Below, one piece after another: positions 39,176 through 47,931 of a stretch of 54,760 bases of DNA. The notes beneath the pieces were generated by a model. It was given only the letters and a program-made list of their open reading frames with translations, was not told the origin of the DNA and made no database searches. A program made the position numbers and the translations under genes. Each line of letters begins with the position of its first letter. The first letter of the stretch is position 1. This DNA is from Calditrichia bacterium (lineage in GTDB: Bacteria; Calditrichota; Calditrichia; JAJRVZ01), in contig JAGLYF010000014.1 in the NCBI GenBank assembly GCA_023132435.1, forward strand, positions 1 to 54,760. Reading direction: 5' to 3'.

Positions 39176-39254
39176 TATGTCATAAATGGTGGTGATCTAA
39201 TCTCTTTAAGGGATATTTTTTTATAAAAAAATTTAAAAATGGTTGAGAGGTATT
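39176..39254 (+). repeat. Right copy of 79-bp direct repeat flanking the AbiE-like pair
   Basis: This is the partner of 37749-37827, with the terminal 25 bp identical. It lies 95 bp upstream of the HTH gene start and 154 bp from the tRNA-Lys gene. Confidence 0.75.
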
Positions 39255-39368
39255 CTCATCTATCTTCAGATTATAAGCGAAAAATGATTAATAATCTCAC
39301 TGGTAAGTTTTCGGTTTGCCAAATATTTGCCAAAAATGAAGAAAGTAGTTCTTCCCCACAAAATAACA

Positions 39369-39400
39369 AAGCCTCGTAACTATTTGATTTTACGAGGCTT
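39369..39400 (-). terminator. Terminator of the tRNA-Lys gene
   Basis: AAGCCTCGTAA and TTACGAGGCTT form a perfect 11-bp stem with a 10-nt loop, followed on the minus strand by TTGTTATTTT. It begins 7 nt after the tRNA 3' end. Confidence 0.75.
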
Positions 39401-39407
39401 AGATGTG

Positions 39408-39480
39408 TGAGCCAGGTAGGATTCGAACCTACGACCAACGGCTTAAAAGGCCGCTGCTCTACCAACTGAGCTACTGGCCC
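39408..39480 (-). tRNA. tRNA-Lys (anticodon TTT)
   Basis: The minus strand folds as a complete 73-nt tRNA. The 5' acceptor arm is GGGCCAG, the D-arm GCTCAGTTGGTAGAGC and the anticodon loop CTTTTAA (anticodon TTT). The T-arm is GTAGGTTCGAATCCTAC, and the 3' acceptor arm CTGGCTC plus discriminator A. CCA is not encoded. The tracked 72-aa ORF over it is spurious. Confidence 0.96.
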
Positions 39481-39584
39481 GTATGTCAAATACAGTCGCT
39501 AAATTTATAAATAAAAAACTCTCTTTTCAAATTTCCTTTTGATATCTTTTTAGAACTTAACCGCTAAGACGATTACCGTAGGGC

Positions 39585-39640
39585 GTAGTGCGTGGGGCGT
39601 GAAGCGTAGAGATTAATACGCTCAACGCCCTACGCACCAC
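39585..39640. repeat. GC-rich imperfect inverted repeat
   Basis: GTAGTGCGTGGGGCGTGAAGCGT and, 10 nt later, the complement of GTGGTGCGTAGGGCGTTGAGCGT form a 23-bp stem with four mismatches. It lies just after the response-regulator stop and may act as a transcript end or be a dispersed repeat. Confidence 0.6.
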
Positions 39641-39643
39641 GGT

Positions 39644-40369
39644 TCATTCACCCGACCGCCGCTCGTCCATAATCCGGCAGGCTTCCATGATCACATTCAT
39701 CGTTCCATTTTTGACATTATTGGGAAATTCTTTGTCAGAAACTTCGAAATTAAACGTTCCTTTTTCATAGGATACTAATTCATAGAAAGCCTCTTCGCCT
39801 TCAACACTCTCGGTTTTTGCACCGGTTAACTGGCCATCCTTTAAATAAATTTCACCTTTTCCTTCACCATCAATTTTTAGTACACCGGATTTTTTATTTA
39901 AATTAAGCATCTGAACCAATTCTACAATGCTCAGGTCTTTCAACTCCCCGGCAAACGCCTTTTTAGACTCTGTTTTATCCTCAATAGTTTTTAACTTTTG
40001 TGTCCTGTCAAGAAGTTCTTCAACTCTCTCCAACAATTCTTTCCGGTCAATAGGTTTGTTCAGATACTCATCTGCCCCGGCCCGAAATCCTCTGATTTCC
40101 ATTTCAGAATCATCAAATGAAGTAAGAAAGATAAAAGGTACTAATGGAACCTTTGAATTTTCACGAATCATCCAGCATAGTTCGATGCCATCCATCTGAG
40201 GCATCATAATATCTGATATTATCAGCTCGGGTATTTCCTTATTGGCAACCTGAAAGGCAACCTCACCGTTTTCGGCTTCAACAATCTCATAACCAGCCTT
40301 GGAAAGGCTGATATTAAGTAATTTTAGCACATTTGGGTTATCATCAACGATTAAAATTTTATGACTCAT
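39644..40369 (-). CDS. Response regulator with C-terminal DUF4388 (PATAN-like) domain
   Basis: The 241-residue protein has a receiver domain (1-122) with acidic pocket DD at 9-10, phospho-acceptor Asp53 (IISDIMMPQMDG), Thr84-region (FLTSF) and Lys105 (NKP). After a linker, residues about 142-235 match DUF4388: AGELKDLSIVELVQMLNLNKKSGVLKI and GEIYLKDGQLTGA. DUF4388 is an effector module used for protein contacts in motility or surface control. No kinase is encoded nearby. The start has GGGGAG. Confidence 0.88.
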   Translation of the reverse strand: MSHKILIVDDNPNVLKLLNISLSKAGYEIVEAENGEVAFQVANKEIPELIISDIMMPQMDGIELCWMIRENSKVPLVPFIFLTSFDDSEMEIRGFRAGADEYLNKPIDRKELLERVEELLDRTQKLKTIEDKTESKKAFAGELKDLSIVELVQMLNLNKKSGVLKIDGEGKGEIYLKDGQLTGAKTESVEGEEAFYELVSYEKGTFNFEVSDKEFPNNVKNGTMNVIMEACRIMDERRSGE

Positions 40370-40430
40370 GCAATGCTCCCCGCGGTCAGTAAATTTACTT
40401 AATTTACAAATTCAGGGTGAAGTATGAAAA

Positions 40431-41885
40431 TTATTTATTTGAATAAAAATAATTTATATTCAGGTTTCGGGCTGCTGCCACCTCATCCAGACGACGAACA
40501 GGCGTCGTGTAAGGGGCCTGATGCAGTTTTTCTGCATCTTCGTTAATTTCATCGTCTATTTGTATCATCGCATCGGCGAAATAATCGAGCATTTCCTTAC
40601 TTTCTGTTTCTGTCGGTTCAATCATCATCGCTTCCTTGACAATAATTGGAAAATAAACAGTAGGCGGATGAATTCCAAAATCTAACAGGCGTTTGGCAAT
40701 ATCCATCGCCTTTCCGCCTTTTTCTTTCTGTTTTTCCGCCGATAAGACAAATTCGTGCATGGTTCGGGATTCAAAACCCAGACGATACCTGTTTTTTAAC
40801 TTTTCATACAAGTAATTTGCATTTACGATAGCATGTTCAGATATTTTACTGAATCCATAAGCACCGACCATACGGATATATATGTAGGCGCGTAGTAATA
40901 AGGAAAAATTACCAAAAAAACTGTGAACTCTCCCAATGGATTGATCATCCATATCATCAAAATAATACTTATTTCCATCAAATTTTACTGTGGGCCTGGG
41001 CAAATAATCCATAAGTTTTTTATTAACGGCAACCGGACCGCTCCCTGGCCCGCCTCCGCCATGTGGGGTTGAGAAGCTTTTATGAAGATTCAAATGCATG
41101 ACATCAAAACCCATATCGCCCGGTCGTACAATACCGAAGAGCGCGTTCATATTTGCTCCATCCATGTAAAACAAAGCATCGACACTTTCCAGAATATCTT
41201 TAATTTCTTTTACCTGATGATCAAAAATTCCCAGGGTGTTTGGATTTGTCAGCATCAGACCGGCAACATCCCGGGAAATTTTAGCCTTTAAGTCATTTAG
41301 ATCAACAACACCCCGGTTATTAGATTTTAGAGTCTCAATTTTATAGCCGCTTATTGCCGCACTGGCAGGGTTTGTACCGTGGGCAGAATCAGGAATCAGA
41401 ATAATACTCCTGTTTTCCCTTTTTGCCTTATGGTATCGTTGCATGAGCAGTAAACCAACAAGTTCACCCTGCGAACCGGCAGCAGGTTGAAGTGTGACCG
41501 CATCCATTCCCGTAATACTTTTTAAATATTCCTGCAATTCATAAAGTATCTGAAGAGCACCCTGTACCTGTGATAAATTCTGATCAGGATGCAATTGTGA
41601 AAATGCCGGTATACCGGCTAATTTTTCATTGATTTTGGGATTATACTTCATCGTACAGCTGCCCAGAGGATAAAAAGACTTATCTACATGATGATTCATG
41701 GTTGATAAAGCTGTGTAGTGTCTGACCACTTCATTTTCCGCCACTTGTGGGAGATCAGCTGGATTTTCACGTAGATGCTGTACAGGGATTACCTCTCCAA
41801 TGGGTTTTTCCGGTACGTCACACCTGGGCAGGATGTGTCCCTTTCTTCCCTCCCGACCTAACTCGAACAATAATTTTCGGTACAT
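40431..41885 (-). CDS. gcvPB: Glycine dehydrogenase (decarboxylating) subunit 2
   Basis: This is the C-terminal half of the split P-protein, which decarboxylates glycine and passes the aminomethyl group to lipoylated GcvH. The PLP-binding lysine is Lys269 in HLNLHKSFSTPHGGGGPG. Other family motifs are YPLGSCTMKYNP and PAAGSQGELVGL. The length of 484 residues is normal. It partners gcvPA at 43687, but here two unrelated genes lie between the subunits. A clear GAGGAG precedes the ATG. Confidence 0.95.
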   Translation of the reverse strand: MYRKLLFELGREGRKGHILPRCDVPEKPIGEVIPVQHLRENPADLPQVAENEVVRHYTALSTMNHHVDKSFYPLGSCTMKYNPKINEKLAGIPAFSQLHPDQNLSQVQGALQILYELQEYLKSITGMDAVTLQPAAGSQGELVGLLLMQRYHKAKRENRSIILIPDSAHGTNPASAAISGYKIETLKSNNRGVVDLNDLKAKISRDVAGLMLTNPNTLGIFDHQVKEIKDILESVDALFYMDGANMNALFGIVRPGDMGFDVMHLNLHKSFSTPHGGGGPGSGPVAVNKKLMDYLPRPTVKFDGNKYYFDDMDDQSIGRVHSFFGNFSLLLRAYIYIRMVGAYGFSKISEHAIVNANYLYEKLKNRYRLGFESRTMHEFVLSAEKQKEKGGKAMDIAKRLLDFGIHPPTVYFPIIVKEAMMIEPTETESKEMLDYFADAMIQIDDEINEDAEKLHQAPYTTPVRRLDEVAAARNLNINYFYSNK

Positions 41886-41906
41886 TTACTCCTCTGATTT
41901 AAAATC

Positions 41907-42083
41907 TAACCACAAAGATGCAAAGAATTAAAATATTGTATCAACTTATAATGTCATCCTGAAAGGATCTTTGCGGTTGCTTGCCGATATTCATACAAAA
42001 AACGTCAATTAGTAACGACAACTGCAAAGATGCTTACAGCATGACAAAAATAATATTAGTTACCTTTGTGTCTTTGCGGGTTA
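41907..42083. repeat. Nested inverted repeat element (TGTCATCCTGAAAGGATC type)
   Basis: Outer arms TAACCACAAAGATGCAAAG (41907) and the complement of TAACCCGCAAAGACACAAAG (to 42083) enclose inner arms of 30 bp (41952-41981 and 42017-42046, TGTCATCCTGAAAGGATCTT type) that pair with few mismatches. The whole intergenic gap is this element, a MITE-like or transcript-folding repeat. Confidence 0.65.
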
Positions 42084-43115
42084 TTTTTCTGTTAACAAAT
42101 CAGTAGCGGAAATCGTTTTATTCTTACCGGTTGTCTTAGCCCTGTCTAATGCTTTCTTGGCCAGAGCAAAAAATTCCATCTCATTCTTAACCGGCTCACT
42201 AAATGGGAAAGTCGCCACACCTATACTCGCCGTAATCGTCTTCTCCATTTTTTTTCTTCTGCTTCCCGCCCCTTTTCTCTCAATCTTGGAATCATCTACA
42301 TATTCAGTTTGATTAATCGCCACGCGCAATCTTTCCGCTTCAAATACCCCACTTTGCATATCTATGCCCGGTAAGATGACTGCAAAATTTGCGCCCTCCA
42401 GTCGGCCAACCACATCAGCCACCCGGGAATTTATCAGAAGAACATTGGCAATTTTCGTAAGTACATAATCACCAACATCATGTCCAAAAGTGTCATTCAC
42501 CCGTCCAAATGAGTCAATATCCAATATGACGACAGAGATAGGTATTTTGTGTTTTTGGGCATGGTGGAATTCTTCTTTTAGCTTATTGAAAAAATATGAT
42601 TTATCATACAATCCGGTTAATCTGTCAATTAATGCGGTTTCTTCTAACCTTCTGTTGATCTGATGTAACTTCTCAATCTCCTGTGATAATTCATCGCGGA
42701 TTTTTATTTCGCCATTTTTTTTAGAATTCAGTTTCTTTAGCAACTGAGCTCTCTTAATCACAGCATGGACAGTTGTCAGCATTTTTCTTGCGTTTAAAGG
42801 TTTTTCCAGACAATCAACTCCCCCAACCTCTAAACACTTTGCCCGGATATCACCTTCATCTTTTTCACTAATCAAAAATACAACCGGAATATTTTTCGTC
42901 TTTTTTCTGTCTTTAATTTTTTTACAAGCAGTATAAGCATCCTCAGCGGAGGGGTCTGTATCAAGAAGTATTAGATCGGGATTGTCTTCATTCGCTCTTT
43001 TTACAACCGATTTTGCATTTTCAGCAATAATCATTTCCGTCTGATCAGTAGCAAACAGACTCTCTAGTGATTCAGTCAATTCTTTGTCGTGTTCTAATAA
43101 TAAAATTTTAGACAT
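42081..43115 (-). CDS. Response regulator with degenerate GGDEF domain
   Basis: Residues 1-125 form a receiver domain with Asp52 (LILLDTDP) and Lys105 (EKPLNA). A coiled linker (about 130-165) leads to a GGDEF-type domain (165-340: DRLTGLYDKSYFFNKL, ILDIDSFGRVNDTFGHDVGD). The active-site motif reads LEGANF (239-244) in place of GGDEF. The two catalytic-loop glycines and the acidic pair are thus mostly lost, and cyclic-di-GMP synthesis is unlikely. It may serve as a GTP or nucleotide sensor, or a scaffold. It sits between gcvPB and a four-helix-bundle gene. Confidence 0.87.
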   Translation of the reverse strand: MSKILLLEHDKELTESLESLFATDQTEMIIAENAKSVVKRANEDNPDLILLDTDPSAEDAYTACKKIKDRKKTKNIPVVFLISEKDEGDIRAKCLEVGGVDCLEKPLNARKMLTTVHAVIKRAQLLKKLNSKKNGEIKIRDELSQEIEKLHQINRRLEETALIDRLTGLYDKSYFFNKLKEEFHHAQKHKIPISVVILDIDSFGRVNDTFGHDVGDYVLTKIANVLLINSRVADVVGRLEGANFAVILPGIDMQSGVFEAERLRVAINQTEYVDDSKIERKGAGSRRKKMEKTITASIGVATFPFSEPVKNEMEFFALAKKALDRAKTTGKNKTISATDLLTEK

Positions 43116-43125
43116 TTTCCTCGTT

Positions 43126-43167
43126 GCTCGATGCTCGATGCTCGATGCTCGATGCTCGATGCTCGAT
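43126..43167. repeat. Six tandem copies of the heptamer GCTCGAT
   Basis: Six perfect 7-bp units run from 43126 to 43167, 10 bp upstream of the start codon of the degenerate-GGDEF gene. The perfect uniformity suggests recent expansion and possible length variation in the leader. Confidence 0.9.
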
Positions 43168-43189
43168 TTTAAAATTTAAAATTACCAAT

Positions 43190-43567
43190 CTATTTGGCTG
43201 ACAAATGGTTTTTTTCTACGGATTGAATAAATAGATTTAACTTCTTTCCTAATTTATCAAGTCTTTCATTGTAATCCATATATAGATCTCTGTCAGATAA
43301 TGATTTAGTCTCAAATAAATTTACCAGATGATCAATGGTTTCATCATTTGAGGCAATTGCATATGTAAGAAATTTAATAAACTCTTGTTTATACCTTCGC
43401 CTTCCATAACCTTCGACAATATTTGATTTTACCGACTTGCTCGATCGTCGAATTTGACGTCCTTCTTCATACATCTCAAATCGAGGTAATTTGTTCAAGG
43501 ATGTAATATGAATGTCAATTACAAGCTTGTGTGCTATTTCAAAAATTTCTAAATCCCGATAACTCAT
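43190..43567 (-). CDS. Four-helix bundle protein (23S rRNA intervening-sequence/Avd-like family)
   Basis: The 125-residue all-helical protein matches the four-helix bundle family, with hallmarks [14 protein letters not shown] at the start, [19 protein letters not shown] and the [20 protein letters not shown] helix. Relatives occur inside rRNA intervening sequences and, as Avd, as accessory factors of diversity-generating retroelements, but most stand alone with unknown function. No reverse transcriptase or variable repeat is nearby. It interrupts the gcvPA-gcvPB order and is flanked by short repeats on both sides. GGAGGG precedes the ATG. Confidence 0.88.
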   Translation of the reverse strand: MSYRDLEIFEIAHKLVIDIHITSLNKLPRFEMYEEGRQIRRSSKSVKSNIVEGYGRRRYKQEFIKFLTYAIASNDETIDHLVNLFETKSLSDRDLYMDYNERLDKLGKKLNLFIQSVEKNHLSAK

Positions 43568-43656
43568 ACCTATCCCTCCTAATTTAGTTTAACTAATATT
43601 AGGAACAATAAATATGCCAATTATATATCAATCATAATTCTATGTCAGATATTAAT

Positions 43657-43688
43657 TATCGAGTATCGAGGATCCAGTATCGAGTATC
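43657..43688. repeat. TATCGAG-type short repeats
   Basis: TATCGAGTATCGAGGATCC and AGTATCGAGTATC repeat the unit AGTATCG next to the gcvPA stop codon. They resemble the GCTCGAT array on the other side of the four-helix-bundle gene (both contain TCGA cores). Confidence 0.65.
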
Positions 43689-45018
43689 AGTTCGTCAAAA
43701 TCTTTTTCAACGCCGACACATACATGTCAATCTCATCCTTCGTGCGCTTTTCTGTTACTGTAACTAGCAGATGCCCTTCCATTCCCCATTTTTTAAGATC
43801 AATTCCACCAAGAATTCCCTGTTTTTTTAATTCTTTTAATACCTTACCTGTATCTTTTGGTAATTTTACCAGAAATTCTTTAAAAAATGGTTTATCGCTT
43901 ATGACTTCCACACCATTTATTTTCCGCAATTCTTCAGCCATGTAGTGGGATTTTTGCAGACATAAATTTGCCACTTCCCGGATGCCATATTTGCCCAGCG
44001 CTGCTAAATAGATTGTCGCAGCAAGGGCCAGCAATCCCGAGTTCGTACAAATATTTGACGTTGCTTTTTCACGACGGATGTGTTGTTCCCGAGTTTGTAA
44101 GGTAAGGACATAACCCGGTTTTCCATCTATATCCTGGGTTAAGCCGGCAATCCGACCGGGGATCTTGCGTACCAGCTTCTGCGTAGTGGAAAACAAACCG
44201 ATAAAAGGTCCCCCGTAATTCTGATGATTTCCCAATACCTGCCCTTCGGCGACGGCGATATCCGCACCATACTGGCCCGGGGGTGAAAGTAATCCGAGAG
44301 AAATTGGATCATAAAAGGCTATAAAAAGCGTATTTTTATCCCTCAGTAATGTTCCAACGGTTTGCATCTCTTCTAAATACCCAAAGAAATTTGAGTGTTG
44401 AATGATAACCGCAGCAAATTCGTCGTTTAACATGTCTTCAAAGGAATCTAAATCGAGTGTATAACCAGAAACAGGGATTTCTGTTATTTCAATATCATTG
44501 TGTGAGACATAACTATCCAATACTTCTCTGTAGCGCCGGTTCAATGTACCGGCTACAAGTACCTTGTTTTTTCCTGTATGAGCATAGGCAAGAAGTATTG
44601 CTTCCGCAAGAGCAGAGCCACCTTCATACATTGAAGCGTTTGTCACATCCATTCGGGTCAACTCGCAAACCATAGACTGGAATTCATAGATGGATTGGAG
44701 TGTTCCCTGACTCACCTCAGGTTGATAGGGCGTATATGCGGTGTAAAATTCAGACCGGCTGATTAATGATCCAACAATCGCCGGTACGTAGTGATCATAG
44801 GCGCCACCACCCATAAATGATATCCCCAGCTCATTTTTCGCAGCGAGTGATTCAATCAATCCGTTAACTTCTGCTTCAGATATCGCTTCAGGAATATCGA
44901 GTTTTCCTTTGAATCTTAGATCTTCAGGTATATTTGAAATTAAATCATTAAAATTACCGACTCCTATTTCGGAGAGCATTTCCCTAATATCTTCATCCGA
45001 GTTCGTTAAAAAAGCCAT
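43687..45018 (-). CDS. gcvPA: Glycine dehydrogenase (decarboxylating) subunit 1
   Basis: This is the N-terminal half of the split P-protein of the glycine cleavage system. The 443-residue length and the motifs SFMGGGAYDHYVPA, TAYTPYQPEVSQGTLQ, NASMYEGGSALAEA and GRIAGLTQD are characteristic. It forms the enzyme together with gcvPB. It lacks the PLP lysine, which is in the other subunit. It lies downstream of gcvH, separated by a repeat-rich gap. No gcvT is present in the window. Confidence 0.95.
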   Translation of the reverse strand: MAFLTNSDEDIREMLSEIGVGNFNDLISNIPEDLRFKGKLDIPEAISEAEVNGLIESLAAKNELGISFMGGGAYDHYVPAIVGSLISRSEFYTAYTPYQPEVSQGTLQSIYEFQSMVCELTRMDVTNASMYEGGSALAEAILLAYAHTGKNKVLVAGTLNRRYREVLDSYVSHNDIEITEIPVSGYTLDLDSFEDMLNDEFAAVIIQHSNFFGYLEEMQTVGTLLRDKNTLFIAFYDPISLGLLSPPGQYGADIAVAEGQVLGNHQNYGGPFIGLFSTTQKLVRKIPGRIAGLTQDIDGKPGYVLTLQTREQHIRREKATSNICTNSGLLALAATIYLAALGKYGIREVANLCLQKSHYMAEELRKINGVEVISDKPFFKEFLVKLPKDTGKVLKELKKQGILGGIDLKKWGMEGHLLVTVTEKRTKDEIDMYVSALKKILTN

Positions 45019-45085
45019 TCTCTATCCTAAAATAGTAGTAAGCGTAAAGTTTAAAAAAATAACAAATTACAAATATTTTTTTCAT

Positions 45086-45185
45086 TGTCATTCCCGCGAA
45101 AGCGGGAATCTCAAAGGGGTAAACTCCGGCAGGAATCCAGAAAATAGGCATATCATCATGGATCCCCGCTTGCGCGGGGATGACA
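45086..45185. repeat. MITE-like inverted repeat, copy A
   Basis: GTCATTCCCGCGAAAGCGGGAATC and GGATCCCCGCTTGCGCGGGGATGAC are complementary termini around a 50-bp centre. The interior GGTAAACTCCGGCAGGAATCC recurs, reverse-complemented, at 50221-50340. The shadow ORF across it gives the well-known IPAQAGIH-type peptide. Together with copy B it fills the gap between gcvH and gcvPA. Confidence 0.8.
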
Positions 45186-45214
45186 ATGCACATATTGTTC
45201 ATTTCTTTCTCACC

Positions 45215-45264
45215 GACATTCCCGCTGGAGTTTATCCCGCACTTGATGCGGGGCGGGAATGACA
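45215..45264. repeat. MITE-like inverted repeat, short copy B
   Basis: GACATTCCCGCTGGAGTTTATCC and GCGGGGCGGGAATGAC form a shorter version of the same repeat family, only 30 bp from copy A and next to the gcvH stop. Confidence 0.7.
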
Positions 45265-45303
45265 GCTGCAATAATAGTTAATAACTCCGTGGTTATCACA
45301 TCC

Positions 45304-45681
45304 TTACCCAATATGTTCCTGGTATGCCGTAGCATCCATCAGACTATCATATTCTTCCGTACTCTCAATCTTTATCTTTATCATCCAACCCTCACCGTAA
45401 GGATCTTTATTGATCGTTTCCGGAGTATCTGGAAGGGCATTGTTTGCTTCGACGATTTCCCCAGTTAATGGCATATACAGGTCAGCAGCAGCCTTCACAG
45501 CCTCTATACTACCAAACGGGTCTTTCTGATTAAAAGTATCACCGACTGCGGGAAGATCAAGATAAACGACATCACCCAGCTCACCCTGAGCATAATCGGT
45601 GATCCCAACAACTAGAACATCACCTTCTTTACGTACCCATTCATGGTCTTCACTATACTTTAATTCTTCTGGAATACTCAT
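45304..45681 (-). CDS. gcvH: Glycine cleavage system H protein
   Basis: This lipoyl carrier shuttles the aminomethyl group between the P, T and L proteins. The lipoylation lysine is Lys63 in GSIEAVKAAADLYMP. The N-terminus YSEDHEWVRKEGDV and the full 125-residue length are typical. A strong GGAGG precedes the ATG. It follows accC by 10 nt, so the acetyl-CoA carboxylase and glycine cleavage genes appear to share a transcript. Confidence 0.96.
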   Translation of the reverse strand: MSIPEELKYSEDHEWVRKEGDVLVVGITDYAQGELGDVVYLDLPAVGDTFNQKDPFGSIEAVKAAADLYMPLTGEIVEANNALPDTPETINKDPYGEGWMIKIKIESTEEYDSLMDATAYQEHIG

Positions 45682-45691
45682 CGTGCCTCCA

Positions 45692-47038
45692 CTATTCTAA
45701 AAGATTTATTCTTTCTAAAAATCCTGTATCAAAATTTCCATTCTTAAAATCATCATGATCAATTAGTTTTCTATGGAAAGGGATTGTCGTTTTGACACCT
45801 TCGATGACAAATTCATCCAATGATCTTCGCAGCCGGGTAATTGCCTCTTCCCTGTCTTTCCCATGAGCAATTAACTTGGCAACCAATGAATCATAAAATG
45901 GGGGAATATCATATCCGGAATACGTATGTGTATCCACTCTAATACCAGGCCCCCCCGGAAAATGAACATTTTCTATATGACCCGGATTGGGCATAAAATT
46001 GCGCTCCCAATCCTCGGCATTTATACGACATTCAATAGCGTGTCCCGCCATATTAATGTCTTTCTGTTCGTAATTCAAAGGTTCACCCGCAGCCACCCGT
46101 ATCTGATCTTTTACTAGATCGCGGCTATAAATCATTTCAGTTACCGGATGTTCAACCTGGATTCTCGTATTCATTTCCATAAAATAGAAATTTTTTTGAT
46201 CATCCAACAAATATTCGATTGTACCGGCGCCAACATAATCCACACCCTTACAACCCTTTACCGCCAACTCACCCATTTTATTTCTCAAATCGTCATCAAG
46301 TGCAACAGATGGCGCTTCTTCCAACAACTTTTGATGTCTCCGTTGTATGGAACACTCCCTTTCACCATAATGCACCACATTACCATGAGCATCTGCCATT
46401 ACCTGTATTTCAATATGACGTGGATTGACAATAAACTTTTCCATATACAAATCTGCATTCCCAAACGCGCCTTCTGCTTCTGCACTGGCCATCATAAAGT
46501 TCATTTCCAACTCATCTTCGGAGTTTACGATACGCATCCCTCTACCGCCCCCCCCGGCAACAGCTTTTAACATTACCGGGTATTTTACATCTTTGACCAG
46601 GGATTTTGCATGATTTAAATCTTTAATCACACCTTCACTGCCGGGCACGACGGGAACACCGGCTTTTGTCATTGTTTTCTTCGCTTCTGATTTGTTTCCC
46701 ATCTTCCGGATGACATCTGCGTTTGCGCCGATAAATTGGATATTACATTCTTCACATATTTCAGCAAATTCCGGATTTTCTGCTAAAAAACCATACCCGG
46801 GATGCACCGCATCAGCGCCGGTTACTTCTGCTGCCGAGATAATTCGCACCATGTTTAAATAACTCTCATTACTGGGAGGTGGACCAATACATACAACTTC
46901 ATCAGCAAAGCGTACATGCAGCGAATCTACATCCGCTTCAGAATAAATAGCGACAGTCTTTATACCCAACTCCTGACACGCCCTGAGAATTCGAAGGGCG
47001 ATCTCACCCCGATTAGCTATTAATATTTTATTGAACAA
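45692..47038 (-). CDS. accC: Acetyl-CoA carboxylase, biotin carboxylase subunit
   Basis: This subunit carboxylates the biotin of AccB using ATP and bicarbonate, the first step of fatty acid synthesis. Features are the N-terminal [19 protein letters not shown], the ATP-grasp glycine loop [11 protein letters not shown], and the active-site [13 protein letters not shown]. The length of 448 residues is normal. The start is TTG, supported by GGGGA 7 nt upstream and by the conserved N-terminus beginning exactly there. It is separated from accB by a small membrane-protein gene. Confidence 0.96.
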   Translation of the reverse strand: MFNKILIANRGEIALRILRACQELGIKTVAIYSEADVDSLHVRFADEVVCIGPPPSNESYLNMVRIISAAEVTGADAVHPGYGFLAENPEFAEICEECNIQFIGANADVIRKMGNKSEAKKTMTKAGVPVVPGSEGVIKDLNHAKSLVKDVKYPVMLKAVAGGGGRGMRIVNSEDELEMNFMMASAEAEGAFGNADLYMEKFIVNPRHIEIQVMADAHGNVVHYGERECSIQRRHQKLLEEAPSVALDDDLRNKMGELAVKGCKGVDYVGAGTIEYLLDDQKNFYFMEMNTRIQVEHPVTEMIYSRDLVKDQIRVAAGEPLNYEQKDINMAGHAIECRINAEDWERNFMPNPGHIENVHFPGGPGIRVDTHTYSGYDIPPFYDSLVAKLIAHGKDREEAITRLRRSLDEFVIEGVKTTIPFHRKLIDHDDFKNGNFDTGFLERINLLE

Positions 47039-47104
47039 ACTAATTCCCCTTTATCTTTCAATGGCCTTTTGCAGCTCTTCCGGTGTTTGCTTTAATCTGG
47101 TATT

Positions 47105-47416
47105 TTATGCTTGTACACGATTTAATTCAATTCTCAATTGATTTATTTCAAAAGAATCTGACTGGTCTCTAAACGGTGTTACCGCCGGTTCTTCACTACT
47201 AATTGGTACACTATTCAGGAGATTTAACCAATTTTTGTAAGCAATAATATAGCGACTATTTGGATAATTTTCGAGAAAATTTTGAGCATCCTTTTCGATG
47301 CGAGATCTTACAAAATGATCAATGCCTTTTAGCTGCAGGATAAGAAGAAATAGAGCGATTGAAATAAATATAATGAGGACAAGATAACTGAAGAATAATT
47401 TATATTTCAACTTCAT
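47105..47416 (-). CDS. Small membrane protein of unknown function
   Basis: I do not recognise this 103-residue protein. It has one N-terminal transmembrane segment (about 7-28, LFFSYLVLIIFISIALFLLIL) and then a charged, probably periplasmic helical part. It begins 3 nt after the accB stop and precedes accC, so it is translated with them. After its TAA stop the same frame continues open for 17 codons (NTRLKQTPEELQKAIER) to a second stop 12 nt before accC. This suggests the protein was once longer and was shortened by a point mutation, or that this is a sequencing error. Confidence 0.6.
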   Translation of the reverse strand: MKLKYKLFFSYLVLIIFISIALFLLILQLKGIDHFVRSRIEKDAQNFLENYPNSRYIIAYKNWLNLLNSVPISSEEPAVTPFRDQSDSFEINQLRIELNRVQA

Positions 47417-47419
47417 TCA

Positions 47420-47911
47420 TTATTTTTCAATAAGGAAGAGAACCTGATTATATTCAACTGGTTGTGCGTTTTCTACTAAAATTTTTACAATCTTTCCTGC
47501 ATATTCAGATTCTATTTCATTCATTAGCTTCATCGCTTCAATGATACACAAAGTTTGTCCAACGGTAACATTTTGTCCGATGTCCACATAGGGATCTGCA
47601 TCCGGGGCGGGAGCACGGTAAAACGTTCCGACCATTGGTGACCGAACTTCATGGTATTCACTTGCGGCAGTTTCAGCTGGCACAGTCGCAGTATCAGCCG
47701 ATGTGGGCTCTGGCAGACCTTGAACCGGTAGCGATGGCGGTGCCATCACAGGAGGTTGTGGTTGATAGGCAGGATTCATGACAACGGCCTCAGCCGAATA
47801 TTTACTATTCTTAGATATTCTCAGTTTTTTACCTTCTTCTACAATTTCAATTTCAGTGATATCTGCGCTTTCAACAAGTTTAATAAGCTGGCGGATCTCT
47901 TTGATCTCCAT
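47420..47911 (-). CDS. accB: Acetyl-CoA carboxylase biotin carboxyl carrier protein
   Basis: The N-terminal domain ([22 protein letters not shown]) and the C-terminal biotinyl domain with [10 protein letters not shown], whose lysine is biotinylated, are both present. They are joined by a flexible Pro/Ala-rich linker. The start is moved from 47926 to 47911 (MEIKEI) because AGGAGG lies 4 nt upstream and homologues begin there. It works with accC downstream; the carboxyltransferase genes are not in the window. Confidence 0.95.
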   Translation of the reverse strand: MEIKEIRQLIKLVESADITEIEIVEEGKKLRISKNSKYSAEAVVMNPAYQPQPPVMAPPSLPVQGLPEPTSADTATVPAETAASEYHEVRSPMVGTFYRAPAPDADPYVDIGQNVTVGQTLCIIEAMKLMNEIESEYAGKIVKILVENAQPVEYNQVLFLIEK

Positions 47912-47931
47912 CAAGCCTCCTAACATAATGA

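Noticed and set aside
37749-39254. CRISPR-like or integron-like array from the flanking repeats
   Set aside because: There are only two copies 1427 bp apart, with no spacers, Cas genes or integrase.
39271-39489. Tracked 72-aa ORF (VAQLVEQRPFKPLVVGSNPTW)
   Set aside because: It is the translated tRNA-Lys gene, a common false ORF.
43190-43567. Diversity-generating retroelement suggested by the Avd-like protein
   Set aside because: No reverse transcriptase, template repeat or variable repeat is visible in the window.
44993-45271. Tracked 92-aa ORF containing IPAQAGIH
   Set aside because: It is translation of the intergenic inverted-repeat element, not a gene.
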